A DNA stretch of 64,000 nucleotides from Pseudomonas protegens (GTDB taxonomy: Bacteria > Pseudomonadota > Gammaproteobacteria > Pseudomonadales > Pseudomonadaceae): NCBI RefSeq assembly GCF_003363755.1, contig NZ_CP031396.1, positions 1,860,001 through 1,924,000 of the forward strand, written 5' to 3'. Made by a program: the position numbers and the translations under genes. Of this stretch, positions 18,002-26,182 are shown in pieces; within the stretch, counting starts at the first letter, position 1, and the number at the start of each line of letters is the position of its first letter. The notes beneath the pieces were generated by a model, which was given only the letters and a program-made list of their open reading frames with translations, was not told the DNA's origin and searched no databases.

Positions 18002-18745
18002 ATGGATGGACTCAACGTACTACTGACCGGCGCCTGCGGCAGGATCGGCAAAGTGTTTTTCCAGGGCTCCCAGGAGCGCCATCGCTTCACCCTCACCGAC
18101 CGCGTCGAACCGGACTTCGACATCCCGGCGCCCCACCGTTTTGTGCGCCTGGACCTTGATGACCCGCAAGCCATCAGCCGCCTGCTGCCGGGGATCGACG
18201 TCATCGTGCACCTGGCCGGCATCCCCCACGCCACTGCCGGCTTCGACGAACTGCTGCCCAACAACATCCTCGCCACCACCTACCTGTTCGAGGCCGCAGT
18301 GAACGCCGGTTGCCGGCGCCTGGTGTTCGCCAGCAGCGCCCAGACCATCGAAGGCTACCCGGTGGACCGGCAGATCACCCCGGGCATGCCGGTGATGCCA
18401 GCCAACCTGTACGGTGTGAGCAAATGCTATGGCGAAGCCCTGTGTGCCTTTTATGCAGCCCGGCGCGGGCTGTCCTGCATCGCCCTGCGCATCGGGGCAT
18501 TCGAGGACCCGCAACACCACGAACTGACCACCACCCGCGACCTGAGCGCCTGGCTCAGCCCTCGGGACGCTGTGCAACTGCTGCAGCGAGCGGTCGAAAC
18601 CCCTGGGGTGCAGTTCCTGATCGGCCATGGCATATCCAACAACCGCTTCAAGCGCCTGGATCTCAGCGAAACCACCAAGGTCCTGGGGTACGAGCCTGTG
18701 GACGATGCCTTCCAGGAGCATTTCGGCATTCCCATCACTTACTGA
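18002..18745 (+). CDS. NAD-dependent epimerase/dehydratase, uronate-dehydrogenase-like
   Basis: This 247-residue short-chain dehydrogenase of the extended type has the nucleotide-binding TGACGRIGK near the N-terminus, VIVHLAG, SSAQTIEGYP and the catalytic YGVSK. The overall length, the TGACGRIG loop and the C-terminus resemble uronate dehydrogenases, which oxidise galacturonate or glucuronate to lactones. The neighbours offer no uronate pathway genes, so the substrate is uncertain. A GGAG site precedes the ATG. It follows the GST gene by 32 bp. Confidence 0.78.
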   Translation: MDGLNVLLTGACGRIGKVFFQGSQERHRFTLTDRVEPDFDIPAPHRFVRLDLDDPQAISRLLPGIDVIVHLAGIPHATAGFDELLPNNILATTYLFEAAVNAGCRRLVFASSAQTIEGYPVDRQITPGMPVMPANLYGVSKCYGEALCAFYAARRGLSCIALRIGAFEDPQHHELTTTRDLSAWLSPRDAVQLLQRAVETPGVQFLIGHGISNNRFKRLDLSETTKVLGYEPVDDAFQEHFGIPITY

Positions 18746-18873
18746 GACGCTGATCGCCGCCCCTCGGCAAACAGGCGGGCGGCAATTGCCAGGAAGCGGC
18801 AAGACTTGTCCGCTTACTGGCCACCCGCCGAGAACAATTGCCCTAACCTCTTGATATTCAATGACTAAAGTAT

Positions 18874-18889
18874 CGGCATGGAACTTGCT
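18874..18889 (+). promoter_or_regulatory. Candidate sigma-54 (RpoN) promoter
   Basis: CGGCATGGAACTTGCT has the GG-N10-GC spacing of -24/-12 promoters and agrees with TGGCACG-N4-TTGCT at all but two or three positions. It is 39 bp upstream of the 168-aa gene start, and the region in front is free of genes. No activator site was identified. Confidence 0.55.
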
Positions 18890-18927
18890 AAAACTTCAGC
18901 CTAGTTCTCTCACACAGGTTCCCGATC

Positions 18928-19434
18928 ATGTTGGTCAACGCCCAGAAATCCGTTTCGGTGCAGCCCACCTCGCGCACCGATATGGACCCGACCACCGCTG
19001 CCGCCAGCGCGCTGTACAGCGGCATGCTGCAGCAGGCCCAGAACTCCGTGACCGTGCCGACGTCCCAGTCCAGCCTGCAAGGCAATACCGTGGACGACAA
19101 CGTCAATGCAGCGTTCGCCAAGACCCGTGTCCTGCTCCAGGCCACGCCGCCCGCCACCAGCACGCCACAGGCCACCAGCGCCACGGAAACCGGTGCCCTG
19201 AGCGAGTTCAAGGACTACATGAGCAAGACGCCCGAACAGCGCCTGCGCGACAGCATCCTCAAGGATATGGGGCTGACCGAAGAAGACCTGAGGAACCTGC
19301 CACCTGAACGGCAACTGACGATCAATCAGGAAATCGCCCAGCGCCTGCAAGACAAGATGCAGTTGGCCAAGGAAGAGAAAGAGGCCAAGAACAGCGCCAA
19401 GCCGATCGACGAGAAGTTCCTCGCTGCGTTGTAA
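18928..19434 (+). CDS. Protein of unknown function, 168 aa
   Basis: I do not recognise a named family. The protein has no signal peptide or membrane helix. The first 90 residues are rich in Ser, Thr, Ala and Gln and probably disordered. The C-terminal half is helical and charged, with KTPEQRLRDSILKDMGLTEEDLRNLPPE followed by a long Gln/Lys/Glu-rich helix (residues about 130-165). It stands alone, with a candidate sigma-54 promoter in front and its own terminator behind. The ribosome-binding site is weak (AGGTTCCC). Codon usage matches its neighbours, so it is probably a real Pseudomonas gene. Confidence 0.75.
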   Translation: MLVNAQKSVSVQPTSRTDMDPTTAAASALYSGMLQQAQNSVTVPTSQSSLQGNTVDDNVNAAFAKTRVLLQATPPATSTPQATSATETGALSEFKDYMSKTPEQRLRDSILKDMGLTEEDLRNLPPERQLTINQEIAQRLQDKMQLAKEEKEAKNSAKPIDEKFLAAL

Positions 19435-19444
19435 CAGCGCCAAC

Positions 19445-19476
19445 AAAAAGGGCTCCCTGCACGGGAACCCTTTTTT
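19445..19476 (+). terminator. Terminator after the 168-aa gene
   Basis: Arms 19445-19457 and 19463-19475 pair with one mismatch (AAAAAGGGCTCCC / GGGAACCCTTTTT), ending in six T residues. Confidence 0.85.
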
Positions 19477-19497
19477 GTATCCGAAGGAAAACCGCGG

Positions 19498-20814
19498 CTA
19501 CAGCTGCAAGGTCGAGTTGAACTGGCTGATGGCATCCACCACATGCCTTGAGCCCTGCTGAATCTCCAGGATCACCTCCCCCGCCTCATTGGCCAGCTCG
19601 ACCCCCAGTCCGGTACGACTCAGGCTCGACTGCATGCTGGTGACCGCGCTCATGGACAGGTCGTGGTTCTTGCGCACCACCTCGACGATCTCCACCGTCG
19701 CCTGGCTGGTGCGTGCCGCCAGGCTGCGTACCTCGTCCGCCACCACCGCGAACCCCCGTCCATGCTCGCCGGCCCGGGCCGCCTCGATGGCCGCATTGAG
19801 CGCCAGCAGGTTGGTCTGGTCGGCAATCCCGCGAATGGTCTGGACTATGCTGCCGATGATCTCCGATTGTTTGCTGACCGCATCAATGCTGCGGGCGGCT
19901 TCGTTCAGGTCGTGGGAAATCTGCTGAATGATCTCCACCGTCTGTTGCACCACCTCCGAGCCTTTCTGGGCGCAGGCATCATTCTGCACCGAGGTACTGT
20001 GGGCCGATTCGGCGGCAGATTGCAGGGTGGTCACTTGCTGGGTGATATCGCTGGCGAACTTGACCACCTTGTACAAGCGCCCCTTGGTGTCGAACAGCGG
20101 GTTGTAGGAAGCCTCGAGGAACACGGTCTGGCCGTACTTGTTTTCCCGCTCGAAACGGTGGGAATGGTATTCACCACGGTTCAACGAGGCCCAGAACTGC
20201 TTGTACTCGGCAGACTCGGCTTCAGAGCGATGACAGAACATGCTGTGGTGCTGACCGAGTATTTCATTCAGGGAGTACTGCATGGTCTTGAGGAAGTTGT
20301 CGTTGGCGGCAACTATCTTGCCATCGGGGGTGAATTCGATGATTGCCATGGAGCGGCCAATGGCGTTCAACAGACTCTGGTTTTCATGTTCCAGATGGAT
20401 GCGCTCGGAGATGTCCGAAGCCACCTTGATCACACTCTTGACCTGACGCTCGGCATCGAACACCGGCATGTAGCTGGCTTCGAGCCAGATCTCCTGGCCG
20501 CGCTTGTTCAGCCGCAGGAAGGTGCCGCTGACAGGTTCACCCCGGGCCAGATCACGCCACAACTTGGCGTACTCCTCACTGCGGTAGAACGCTTCCTCGC
20601 AGAAGATCCGGTGATGCTTGCCGCGTATCTCTTCCGCGGAATAGCCCATTGCCTTGCAAAAGTTTTCGTTGGCGTCGAGCACGATGCCATCGGGAGAGAA
20701 CTCGATCATCGCCATGGAATGGCTGATCGCCGCCAACTTGGCATTGGCCTCGGTCAACGCACAATTAAAGCGCTCGATCTCCAGAAGGTCTGCCTTGTGA
20801 TGTAGGTTAAACAT
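19498..20814 (-). CDS. BdlA-like soluble chemotransducer (PAS-PAS-MCP signalling domain)
   Basis: This 438-residue protein has no membrane segment. It has two PAS domains in tandem (about 30-140 and 147-262; both contain a DAN/AAND-NF motif and EASY-P-FD), then an MCP signalling tip with [32 protein letters not shown] (near 325-360). The chain stops soon after the tip, so the return arm of the coiled-coil hairpin is short. P. aeruginosa BdlA, which triggers biofilm dispersion, has the same architecture and size. No cheW or other chemotaxis gene is adjacent. Confidence 0.85.
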   Translation of the reverse strand: MFNLHHKADLLEIERFNCALTEANAKLAAISHSMAMIEFSPDGIVLDANENFCKAMGYSAEEIRGKHHRIFCEEAFYRSEEYAKLWRDLARGEPVSGTFLRLNKRGQEIWLEASYMPVFDAERQVKSVIKVASDISERIHLEHENQSLLNAIGRSMAIIEFTPDGKIVAANDNFLKTMQYSLNEILGQHHSMFCHRSEAESAEYKQFWASLNRGEYHSHRFERENKYGQTVFLEASYNPLFDTKGRLYKVVKFASDITQQVTTLQSAAESAHSTSVQNDACAQKGSEVVQQTVEIIQQISHDLNEAARSIDAVSKQSEIIGSIVQTIRGIADQTNLLALNAAIEAARAGEHGRGFAVVADEVRSLAARTSQATVEIVEVVRKNHDLSMSAVTSMQSSLSRTGLGVELANEAGEVILEIQQGSRHVVDAISQFNSTLQL

Positions 20815-21341
20815 AGTTGTATCACCTTCAACGCTGTCTTTTGATTGACGGAAGTTTCTAGTCTTTCAACTGATCCACCACAACGTTCCATTAACAGGGC
20901 AAGCGCCTCTCTCCATATGAGAAAGGAAGTGTCAGGTGACAAATGATGTTTAATCGGAGAGTCCATGTTGCAACGCTCTTATCAAGCCATCCTTTTCTTG
21001 AGGACCCGCTGTCGGGTCGGACCTAACAAAGAAAAGAAATTCCATCTAATTAATTACTCCTGATCCTGCGGTGCCTCTAAATGCGCACTCTCGTCTTTAT
21101 TCATGAAGTCAATTTCGTGCCCGGATGAACATTCCACAAACAGCCGTTATAAGGCTGAAACATCACGAGACAGTGGTTCAAAAAGCGACCGATACGCTTT
21201 TTCAAAATTAAGCATAGACAGACGCCGACTCTATGCAAGGTCACCAGTCATTCTGTTTTCACAACTTTTAAATGCCTCTCAAGCCTTCGCGAAAAGTCTC
21301 AATCAAGGCATAAACATGACTCGCCAGGAACCGCCCGCCGA
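20815..21341. other. 527-bp gene-poor, AT-richer interval
   Basis: It lies between the start of the BdlA-like gene and the 3' end of a LysR gene. From about 20985 to 21330 the DNA is clearly more AT-rich than the surroundings. The promoter of the BdlA-like gene should lie at its left end. A small inverted repeat GGACCCG-ctgt-CGGGTCGG occurs near 21002-21019. An 80-codon plus-strand reading at 21103-21345 has no ribosome-binding site or recognisable sequence. I see no supported gene. Confidence 0.5.
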
Positions 21342-22202
21342 CTAGGCCCGAGCGAGCATCTGCACAAAGGCCTGAACCAGTCCGTTCGACTCCCGCCCCG
21401 GCGCCGCCACCAGGGCGAACTGGCGCTCGATCGCGCAACTCAGAGGCAGCACCCGCAATCCCTGGCGCTGTTCAGGCAAGGTGCTCTCGGGCACCAGGGT
21501 CACCCCCAAACGTTCACGCACCAGGCTGAATGCGCTCTTCCACTCGCGCACTTCGATCCGCACATCCGCCAACGACACTCCAGCTTCAATCGCCAGGCTG
21601 CGGGCATTCACCGAGCAACCGCCAGTGGCCAGGACAAAAGGCTGCGCCAGCAAGACTTCAAGCTCGATGGTCGGGGCCTGCCAGGGGTGATCCTGAGGCA
21701 GCACGGCCACCCACGAATCGACACCCAGCAACCACGAACGACGCTCGGGAGGCGGATTCAGTACCACTCCCAGATCCACCAGTTGCGCCTCCAGCAGGGC
21801 TTCGACCTCATCATCGCTGACCTCCAGCTGCACCACCTCAATCCCCGGGTGCAGTTGCTTGAAACGTCGCAGCACCGGTGGCAGGAAGCTCGCCAGGACC
21901 ATGGGAAAGCCCGCCAGGCGCAAACTGCCCTGGAGGATGCCTCGGGCCGTGTCCACTTGCCGGCGAACCTGGGCCAGGGCTCCGAGCATCACCCGCGCCT
22001 GCTCCAGCACCTGTAGACCGATTGCCGTGGGCAAAGCCTGGCGGCTTTCCCGGATGAACAGTTGCACGCCCAGCATGTCTTCCATCTGGGCCAAGGCCTG
22101 ACTGGCCCCGGACTGGGTCATGCCCACCTGTTCGGCGGCCCGGGTGATGGTGCCGCACTCGGCGATTGCCACCAGCAAGCGCCAATGCATCAGGTTCATC
22201 AT
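21342..22202 (-). CDS. LysR-type regulator divergent from a GST gene
   Basis: This 286-residue LysR regulator has its HTH at the N-terminus (MHWRLLVAIAECGTITRAAEQVGMTQSGASQALAQMEDMLGVQLF) and a substrate-binding domain of normal length. Start ATG 22202 (or 22199) was chosen because it places the HTH at the usual distance; an upstream reading to 22226 adds only eight residues. It is divergent from the glutathione transferase at 22300, 97 bp away, and probably controls it. Confidence 0.87.
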   Translation of the reverse strand: MMNLMHWRLLVAIAECGTITRAAEQVGMTQSGASQALAQMEDMLGVQLFIRESRQALPTAIGLQVLEQARVMLGALAQVRRQVDTARGILQGSLRLAGFPMVLASFLPPVLRRFKQLHPGIEVVQLEVSDDEVEALLEAQLVDLGVVLNPPPERRSWLLGVDSWVAVLPQDHPWQAPTIELEVLLAQPFVLATGGCSVNARSLAIEAGVSLADVRIEVREWKSAFSLVRERLGVTLVPESTLPEQRQGLRVLPLSCAIERQFALVAAPGRESNGLVQAFVQMLARA

Positions 22203-22299
22203 GGCAGTAGCTATCCTTATGGCCATTTTCTGAAAGATTAATTTTACCCATGCCAGTGCTGCCCCGACACTGGCTCGAACATCAACCAGAGACCTGCCG

Positions 22300-22902
22300 A
22301 TGAAACTCTACTACGCCCCTCAAGCCTGCTCCCTGGCCTCCCATATCGTACTGCGGGAACTGCAACTGCCGTTCGACGCCATCCGCGTCGACAATCGCAG
22401 CAAGCGCACCGCCGACGGCCAGGACTTCCTCACCCTCAACCCCAAGGGCTACGTGGCCGCCCTGCAACTGGACAACGGCGAAGTACTCACCGAAGGCCCG
22501 GCGATCCTGCAATACCTGGCAGACCTCAAGCCCGAGGCCGGATTGGCGGCGGCCAATGGCAGTTGGCAACGGGTAAGGCTGCAGGAAACCCTGAACTTCA
22601 TCACCAGCGAAGTTCACGGGATCATGGGTTGGCTGTTCAACCCAGGGCTCGATGACAGCGTGAAGGAGGTGTTCCGGCAGAAGCTGTTCAAACGCTTTGC
22701 CCTGTTGGAGCAGACCTTGGAGCGCCAGGATTATCTGCAAGGCGGGCAGTTCGGCATCGCCGATGCCTATCTGTTCACCGTGCTGAGCTGGACTGCGCTG
22801 TTTGCCATCGATCTGGGAGCCTGGCCGGCATTGGCGAAGTTCCAGGCCCGGGTCGAGCAGCGGCCGGCGGTGCGGGAGGCATTGGCGGTGGAGCTGGCTT
22901 AG
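22300..22902 (+). CDS. Glutathione S-transferase (GstA-like)
   Basis: This 200-residue GST starts MKLYYAPQACSLASHIVLRE, with the beta-class Cys (C10) and Ser in the active-site loop, then NPKGYVAALQ and LTEGPAILQYLADL for the glutathione site. The C-terminal domain carries FGIADAYLFTVLSW. Beta-class enzymes conjugate glutathione to electrophiles or protect against oxidants. It is single, with a divergent LysR regulator upstream. Confidence 0.92.
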   Translation: MKLYYAPQACSLASHIVLRELQLPFDAIRVDNRSKRTADGQDFLTLNPKGYVAALQLDNGEVLTEGPAILQYLADLKPEAGLAAANGSWQRVRLQETLNFITSEVHGIMGWLFNPGLDDSVKEVFRQKLFKRFALLEQTLERQDYLQGGQFGIADAYLFTVLSWTALFAIDLGAWPALAKFQARVEQRPAVREALAVELA

Positions 22903-22974
22903 GTTCGAAACAGCAAATGGAGAAGTCGCGCTGAACAGGCAGAACCCGCGCCTGCCTTTTCAGAAGGGATAAAA

Positions 22975-22997
22975 CGAAGCCCGCGTTGCGGGCTTCG
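22975..22997 (-). terminator. Terminator hairpin of the 38-aa Lys-rich gene
   Basis: Perfect 10-base arms CGAAGCCCGC / GCGGGCTTCG (22975-22984, 22988-22997). On the minus strand the stem is followed by TTTTATCC. It may also stop transcripts from the convergent GST gene. Confidence 0.8.
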
Positions 22998-23006
22998 TCA
23001 AATTGA

Positions 23007-23123
23007 TCAATGGCCGAAGATGTTCACTTCGGTTTTCTTGGCCTTTTTCTCGGCGCGCTTCTCGTCTGCGCTCTTTGCCGGTTTCTTCTTGGCATTCTTC
23101 TTGGCGTTCATACCTTTGGACAT
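23007..23123 (-). CDS. 38-aa lysine/alanine-rich small protein
   Basis: ATG at 23121-23123 reads 38 codons to TGA at 23007, with GGAG about 9 bases upstream. The product starts MSKGMNAKKNAKKKPAKSA, is strongly basic (about 15 Lys or Arg), and ends in the less basic EVNIFGH tail. It has its own terminator immediately downstream. The composition suggests a nucleic-acid- or ribosome-associated peptide, but that is a guess. I recall similar short Lys-rich proteins annotated as hypothetical in Pseudomonas. Confidence 0.72.
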   Translation of the reverse strand: MSKGMNAKKNAKKKPAKSADEKRAEKKAKKTEVNIFGH

Positions 23124-23225
23124 GATCTTTACTCCACTGCTGCGGGATAGGACTCAGGTATAGCACCTATAGCGGCCGGGGGTTCCTTTATAATCCGCCG
23201 CTCCCTGTTGCAATCCCGGAAAGCC

Positions 23226-23651
23226 ATGTCCAGCCTCCAGATCTGCCTCCTTGCCGAGGCCGCGCGTCCCTTGCTGAACAAGTTCTATCGCCAGCACCAG
23301 TCGCCCATGCGGGCCTCGTCCGCAGGCCAGCTCTGGGTGGCGAGGAACGAGGGGATCGTCGCCGGGATGAGCCTGACCCCGGTGGCCCAGGGGCATTGGC
23401 TGACGGGTTTGTTCGTTGCCCCCGAGCACCGCGGCCAGGGGCTGGCCGGACAGTTGGTGGAGCGGGCGCTGATGCAGGTCGAAGGGCCAGTCTGGCTGTT
23501 CTGTCACCCGGACCTGGAAACTTTGTATCAGCGCATGAGTTTTTCCACCGCTACCCAATTACCCCAGCCGCTGGCCGAACGGCTGGCTCGCTATCAACGC
23601 AGCAAGCCGCTGCTGGCCATGGGGACCGACAGCGTTCGCCCGGGTCCGTAG
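23226..23651 (+). CDS. GNAT family N-acetyltransferase
   Basis: This 141-residue protein has a minimal GNAT fold. The acetyl-CoA-binding motif A is in LTGLFVAPEHRGQGLAGQLVERAL (R/Q-x-x-G-x-G/A form: HRGQGLAG), followed by the strand VWLFCHP. ATG 23226 fits better than the reading from 23208. The substrate is unknown. It converges with def, leaving only 9 bp between the stops. Confidence 0.85.
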   Translation: MSSLQICLLAEAARPLLNKFYRQHQSPMRASSAGQLWVARNEGIVAGMSLTPVAQGHWLTGLFVAPEHRGQGLAGQLVERALMQVEGPVWLFCHPDLETLYQRMSFSTATQLPQPLAERLARYQRSKPLLAMGTDSVRPGP

Positions 23652-23660
23652 GCTTGGGTG

Positions 23661-24200
23661 TTACGCGTCAGCGTTGGGATCGAGGTCGGGAAACAGCACC
23701 TCGGTGAAACCGAACTTGCTGAAATCACTGATCCGCGATGGGTACAGCCGCCCGATCAAGTGATCGCACTCATGCTGCACCACCCGGGCATGAAAGCCCG
23801 AGGCCACACGCACGATAGGCTCGCCCTTGGGGCTGAAACCTTCATAGCGAATGTGCTGGTAGCGCTGCACCGCGCCCCGCAGCCCTGGCACCGAGAGACA
23901 ACCTTCCCAGCCCTCTTCCAGTTGCGGACTCAAGGGCGTGATCAAGGGGTTGATGAGGATGGTCTGAGGCACTGCCTCTGCCTCCGGATAACGTTCGCTG
24001 TGCTCGAAGCCGAAGATCACCAGTTGCAGATCGACACCGATCTGCGGTGCTGCCAGGCCAACGCCACCGACACTTTCCATGGTCTGGAACATATCGTCGA
24101 TCAGTTGCCACAGCTCGGGGCTGTCGAACATCTCGGGCGCCACCGGGGGCGCAATACGCAGCAGGCGTTCATCGCCCATTTTGAGGATTTCACGGATCAT
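23661..24200 (-). CDS. def: Peptide deformylase
   Basis: This 179-residue metalloenzyme removes the formyl group from nascent proteins. All three motifs are intact: [10 protein letters not shown] (46-55), EGCLSVPG (99-106) and QHECDH (142-147), which supply the metal-binding Cys and two His and the catalytic Glu. It is not next to fmt, so this is probably a second deformylase rather than the housekeeping def-fmt copy. It starts 2 bp downstream of the YihY gene and is likely co-transcribed. Confidence 0.95.
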   Translation of the reverse strand: MIREILKMGDERLLRIAPPVAPEMFDSPELWQLIDDMFQTMESVGGVGLAAPQIGVDLQLVIFGFEHSERYPEAEAVPQTILINPLITPLSPQLEEGWEGCLSVPGLRGAVQRYQHIRYEGFSPKGEPIVRVASGFHARVVQHECDHLIGRLYPSRISDFSKFGFTEVLFPDLDPNADA

Positions 24201-24202
24201 GT

Positions 24203-25147
24203 TCAGGCTTCGTCAGTGGTCGGATGGCGCGAGTGATCCCGGCCCAGTCCCGATACGTGTTGTTTATCGCCGGGCCCGTCAAAGTCCTTTTCGCCAGGTT
24301 CCTTGCCTTCGGCCGACATGTGTTCGATCACCGCGTTCATCTCCGCCCCCAGCAACAGCACTGCAGCAGAGATGTAGAAGTACAGCAGCAACACGATGAT
24401 CGCGCCGATACTGCCATACATGGCGTTGTAGTTAGCGAAGGTTTTCACGTAGTAGGCAAAGCCCAGGGACGCGACAATCCAGACCACCACCGCCAGCACC
24501 GAGCCCGGCGTGATGAAGCGAAACTTCTGCTTCACATCGGGCATCACGTAGTACATCAGGGCCACGGCCACCATCATCAGCAGCACGATCACCGGCCAGC
24601 GCAGGATGGTCCACAGGGTGACGATGAACTCTTCCAGGCCCACCTGCCCAGCCAGCCAGGTCATCACCTGGGGCCCCAGTACCATCAGGGCTGCCGCGGC
24701 CAGGAGCATGCCGGCAATGCCCACGGTATAGAACACCGACAGCGGAAAGCGCTTCCAGATCGGCCGGCCCTCGACCACATCGTAGGCTGCGTTCATTGCG
24801 CTCATCATCAGGCGCACGCCCGCCGAGGCGGTCCACAGGGCGATGACGATACCCACGGAGAGCAATCCGCCCTTGGACTGTTGCAATTGATCGATCACCG
24901 GATTCACCTGCTCCAGGGCCTGGGGCGGCAGCACCAATTCCGATTGCAGGCGCAGCCAGGTAAAGAAGTCCGGCAGATGCAGGAAACCGATCAGGGCAAT
25001 GAGAAACAGGATGAAGGGGAACAGCGAGAACAGCATCTGGTAGGCCAGCGCCGAGGCATAGGTGGACATCTCGTCCGCGATGAATTCATTGACCGTGCGG
25101 ATCAGCACGCGGTGCAGGGGCAAACCTTTGAGGTCCGGAAAAATCAT
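24203..25147 (-). CDS. YihY/BrkB family inner-membrane protein
   Basis: This 314-residue protein has about six hydrophobic segments and typical family signatures: N-terminal [61 protein letters not shown], and [43 protein letters not shown]. The family was once called tRNA-processing RNase BN in error; its real function is unsettled. The C-terminus is a charged hydrophilic tail. A good AAAGGAG site precedes the ATG. def follows after 2 bp. Confidence 0.92.
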   Translation of the reverse strand: MIFPDLKGLPLHRVLIRTVNEFIADEMSTYASALAYQMLFSLFPFILFLIALIGFLHLPDFFTWLRLQSELVLPPQALEQVNPVIDQLQQSKGGLLSVGIVIALWTASAGVRLMMSAMNAAYDVVEGRPIWKRFPLSVFYTVGIAGMLLAAAALMVLGPQVMTWLAGQVGLEEFIVTLWTILRWPVIVLLMMVAVALMYYVMPDVKQKFRFITPGSVLAVVVWIVASLGFAYYVKTFANYNAMYGSIGAIIVLLLYFYISAAVLLLGAEMNAVIEHMSAEGKEPGEKDFDGPGDKQHVSGLGRDHSRHPTTDEA

Positions 25148-25285
25148 AGCGTCTCCTTTCGCCGCAAAAAGGTTGAAGTCGATGGCGACTCAGGGGGCGT
25201 TTTCTACAACAAATTAGCCTAGTTGGCGAACCGCAACCATTCGCACGGGCTGATTACCGTTGCTCCACAGCAACACACATGAAAA

Positions 25286-25305
25286 CGGCCATCCGTGGAT
25301 GGCCG
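25286..25305 (-). terminator. Terminator downstream of the CsbD gene
   Basis: CGGCCATCC / GGATGGCCG arms (25286-25294, 25297-25305). On the minus strand the stem is followed by TTTTC. Confidence 0.75.
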
Positions 25306-25333
25306 CTGCGTTGAATCATCGAGGGCCCCGTAT

Positions 25334-25525
25334 TCAGGCCTTGTCGATGGTCTTTTTCACCGCATCCTTGGTCTTGCCAAGGGCTTGCTGGGCTTCGCCT
25401 TTCTTCTCCTGCAACTTGCCCTCTGCCTGCAGTTTGGTGTTGTCGGTGGCCTTGCCGACACCCTGCTTGACGTTGCCGATGGCTTCGTTGGCCAGACCTT
25501 TTGCCTTATCTGCTGTGCTGCCCAT
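25334..25525 (-). CDS. CsbD family stress-response protein
   Basis: This 63-residue hydrophilic protein starts MGSTADKAKGLANEAIGNVKQGVG and has the repeated K-G-x-x-x-x-A-x-G pattern of CsbD proteins. Members are induced by general stress in many bacteria and have no known biochemical activity. Start ATG 25525 has GGAG eight bases upstream. It is a single gene with its own terminator. Confidence 0.9.
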   Translation of the reverse strand: MGSTADKAKGLANEAIGNVKQGVGKATDNTKLQAEGKLQEKKGEAQQALGKTKDAVKKTIDKA

Positions 25526-25737
25526 GGTATTTCTCCGTAGAACATTCATTGATCAAACAAAGAGGATTTGCGTCGTTACCCAAGGTTGACTCGTGGCCGT
25601 TGCGCAGAGTTTCAATTATTTTTCGTCAGGCATTTCATCGCAGGCCCGAGGTTGCCCTTTATGTTTGTCGGGCAACCCGGGAGAATGCTCGACCTGTTCA
25701 GGCCAAGCACTGAAGATCCAATCCCCGTAGGAATGTT

Positions 25738-26115
25738 ATGAAACTCGATAAAAAGCAGGCCATTGCCCGTAGAAACCAGGAACTGGGCGGTGCGGTGCTG
25801 GGCGTCAACAACTGCCATTTCGCGGAGCTGAACCGCAATCGCAATATCTGGTGGTTCGATATCCTGGTGACCCGTCTGGCCATTGGTCAGTACGAATGGG
25901 TGCACCTGCTGCTGCACACCCCGGACACCAACCAGTTGCTGCACCTGAAAGTGCCGACCGTGTTCCTGCGGGAAAAGATGGAAGGCCTGGTGATCCGCAA
26001 TGAAGGCAAGCGCAAGGCCGCCCTGAGCCTGGAGTTGAGTGCCGACAAGGACTCCTTCCTCAAAGACGTGCGCCCGGCCGGCACCGGTGTGAGCTTTGCC
26101 CAGTTCCAGCAGTAA
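25738..26115 (+). CDS. Conserved-type protein of unknown function, 125 aa
   Basis: I do not recognise a domain. The 125-residue product is soluble and basic, with a beta-rich middle (NIWWFDILVTRLAIGQYEWVHLLLHTP) and a C-terminal half rich in Lys and Glu. No signal peptide or membrane helix is present. I recall a similar small protein of about 120 residues next to fadD1 in P. aeruginosa. It is single, has its own terminator, and converges with fadD1. Confidence 0.8.
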   Translation: MKLDKKQAIARRNQELGGAVLGVNNCHFAELNRNRNIWWFDILVTRLAIGQYEWVHLLLHTPDTNQLLHLKVPTVFLREKMEGLVIRNEGKRKAALSLELSADKDSFLKDVRPAGTGVSFAQFQQ

Positions 26116-26140
26116 GCCGGCACAAGTTACCAGCCCATGA

Positions 26141-26168
26141 AAAAGCCCCGCACTGGCGGGGCTTTTTT
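26141..26168. terminator. Bidirectional terminator between the 125-aa gene and fadD1
   Basis: Perfect 11-base arms AAAAGCCCCGC / GCGGGGCTTTT (26141-26151, 26156-26166), with T-runs on both strands. It can end both convergent units. Confidence 0.88.
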
Positions 26169-26182
26169 GTGGACGCTGCGGC

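Noticed and set aside
20754..20966. A 70-codon frame overlapping the start of the BdlA-like gene
   Set aside because: Same strand but a different frame, no family pattern, and it would cover the promoter of the better-supported gene.
21103..21345. An 80-codon plus-strand frame in the AT-rich interval
   Set aside because: No ribosome-binding site, Ser/Arg-rich composition without motifs, and it overlaps the end of the LysR gene.
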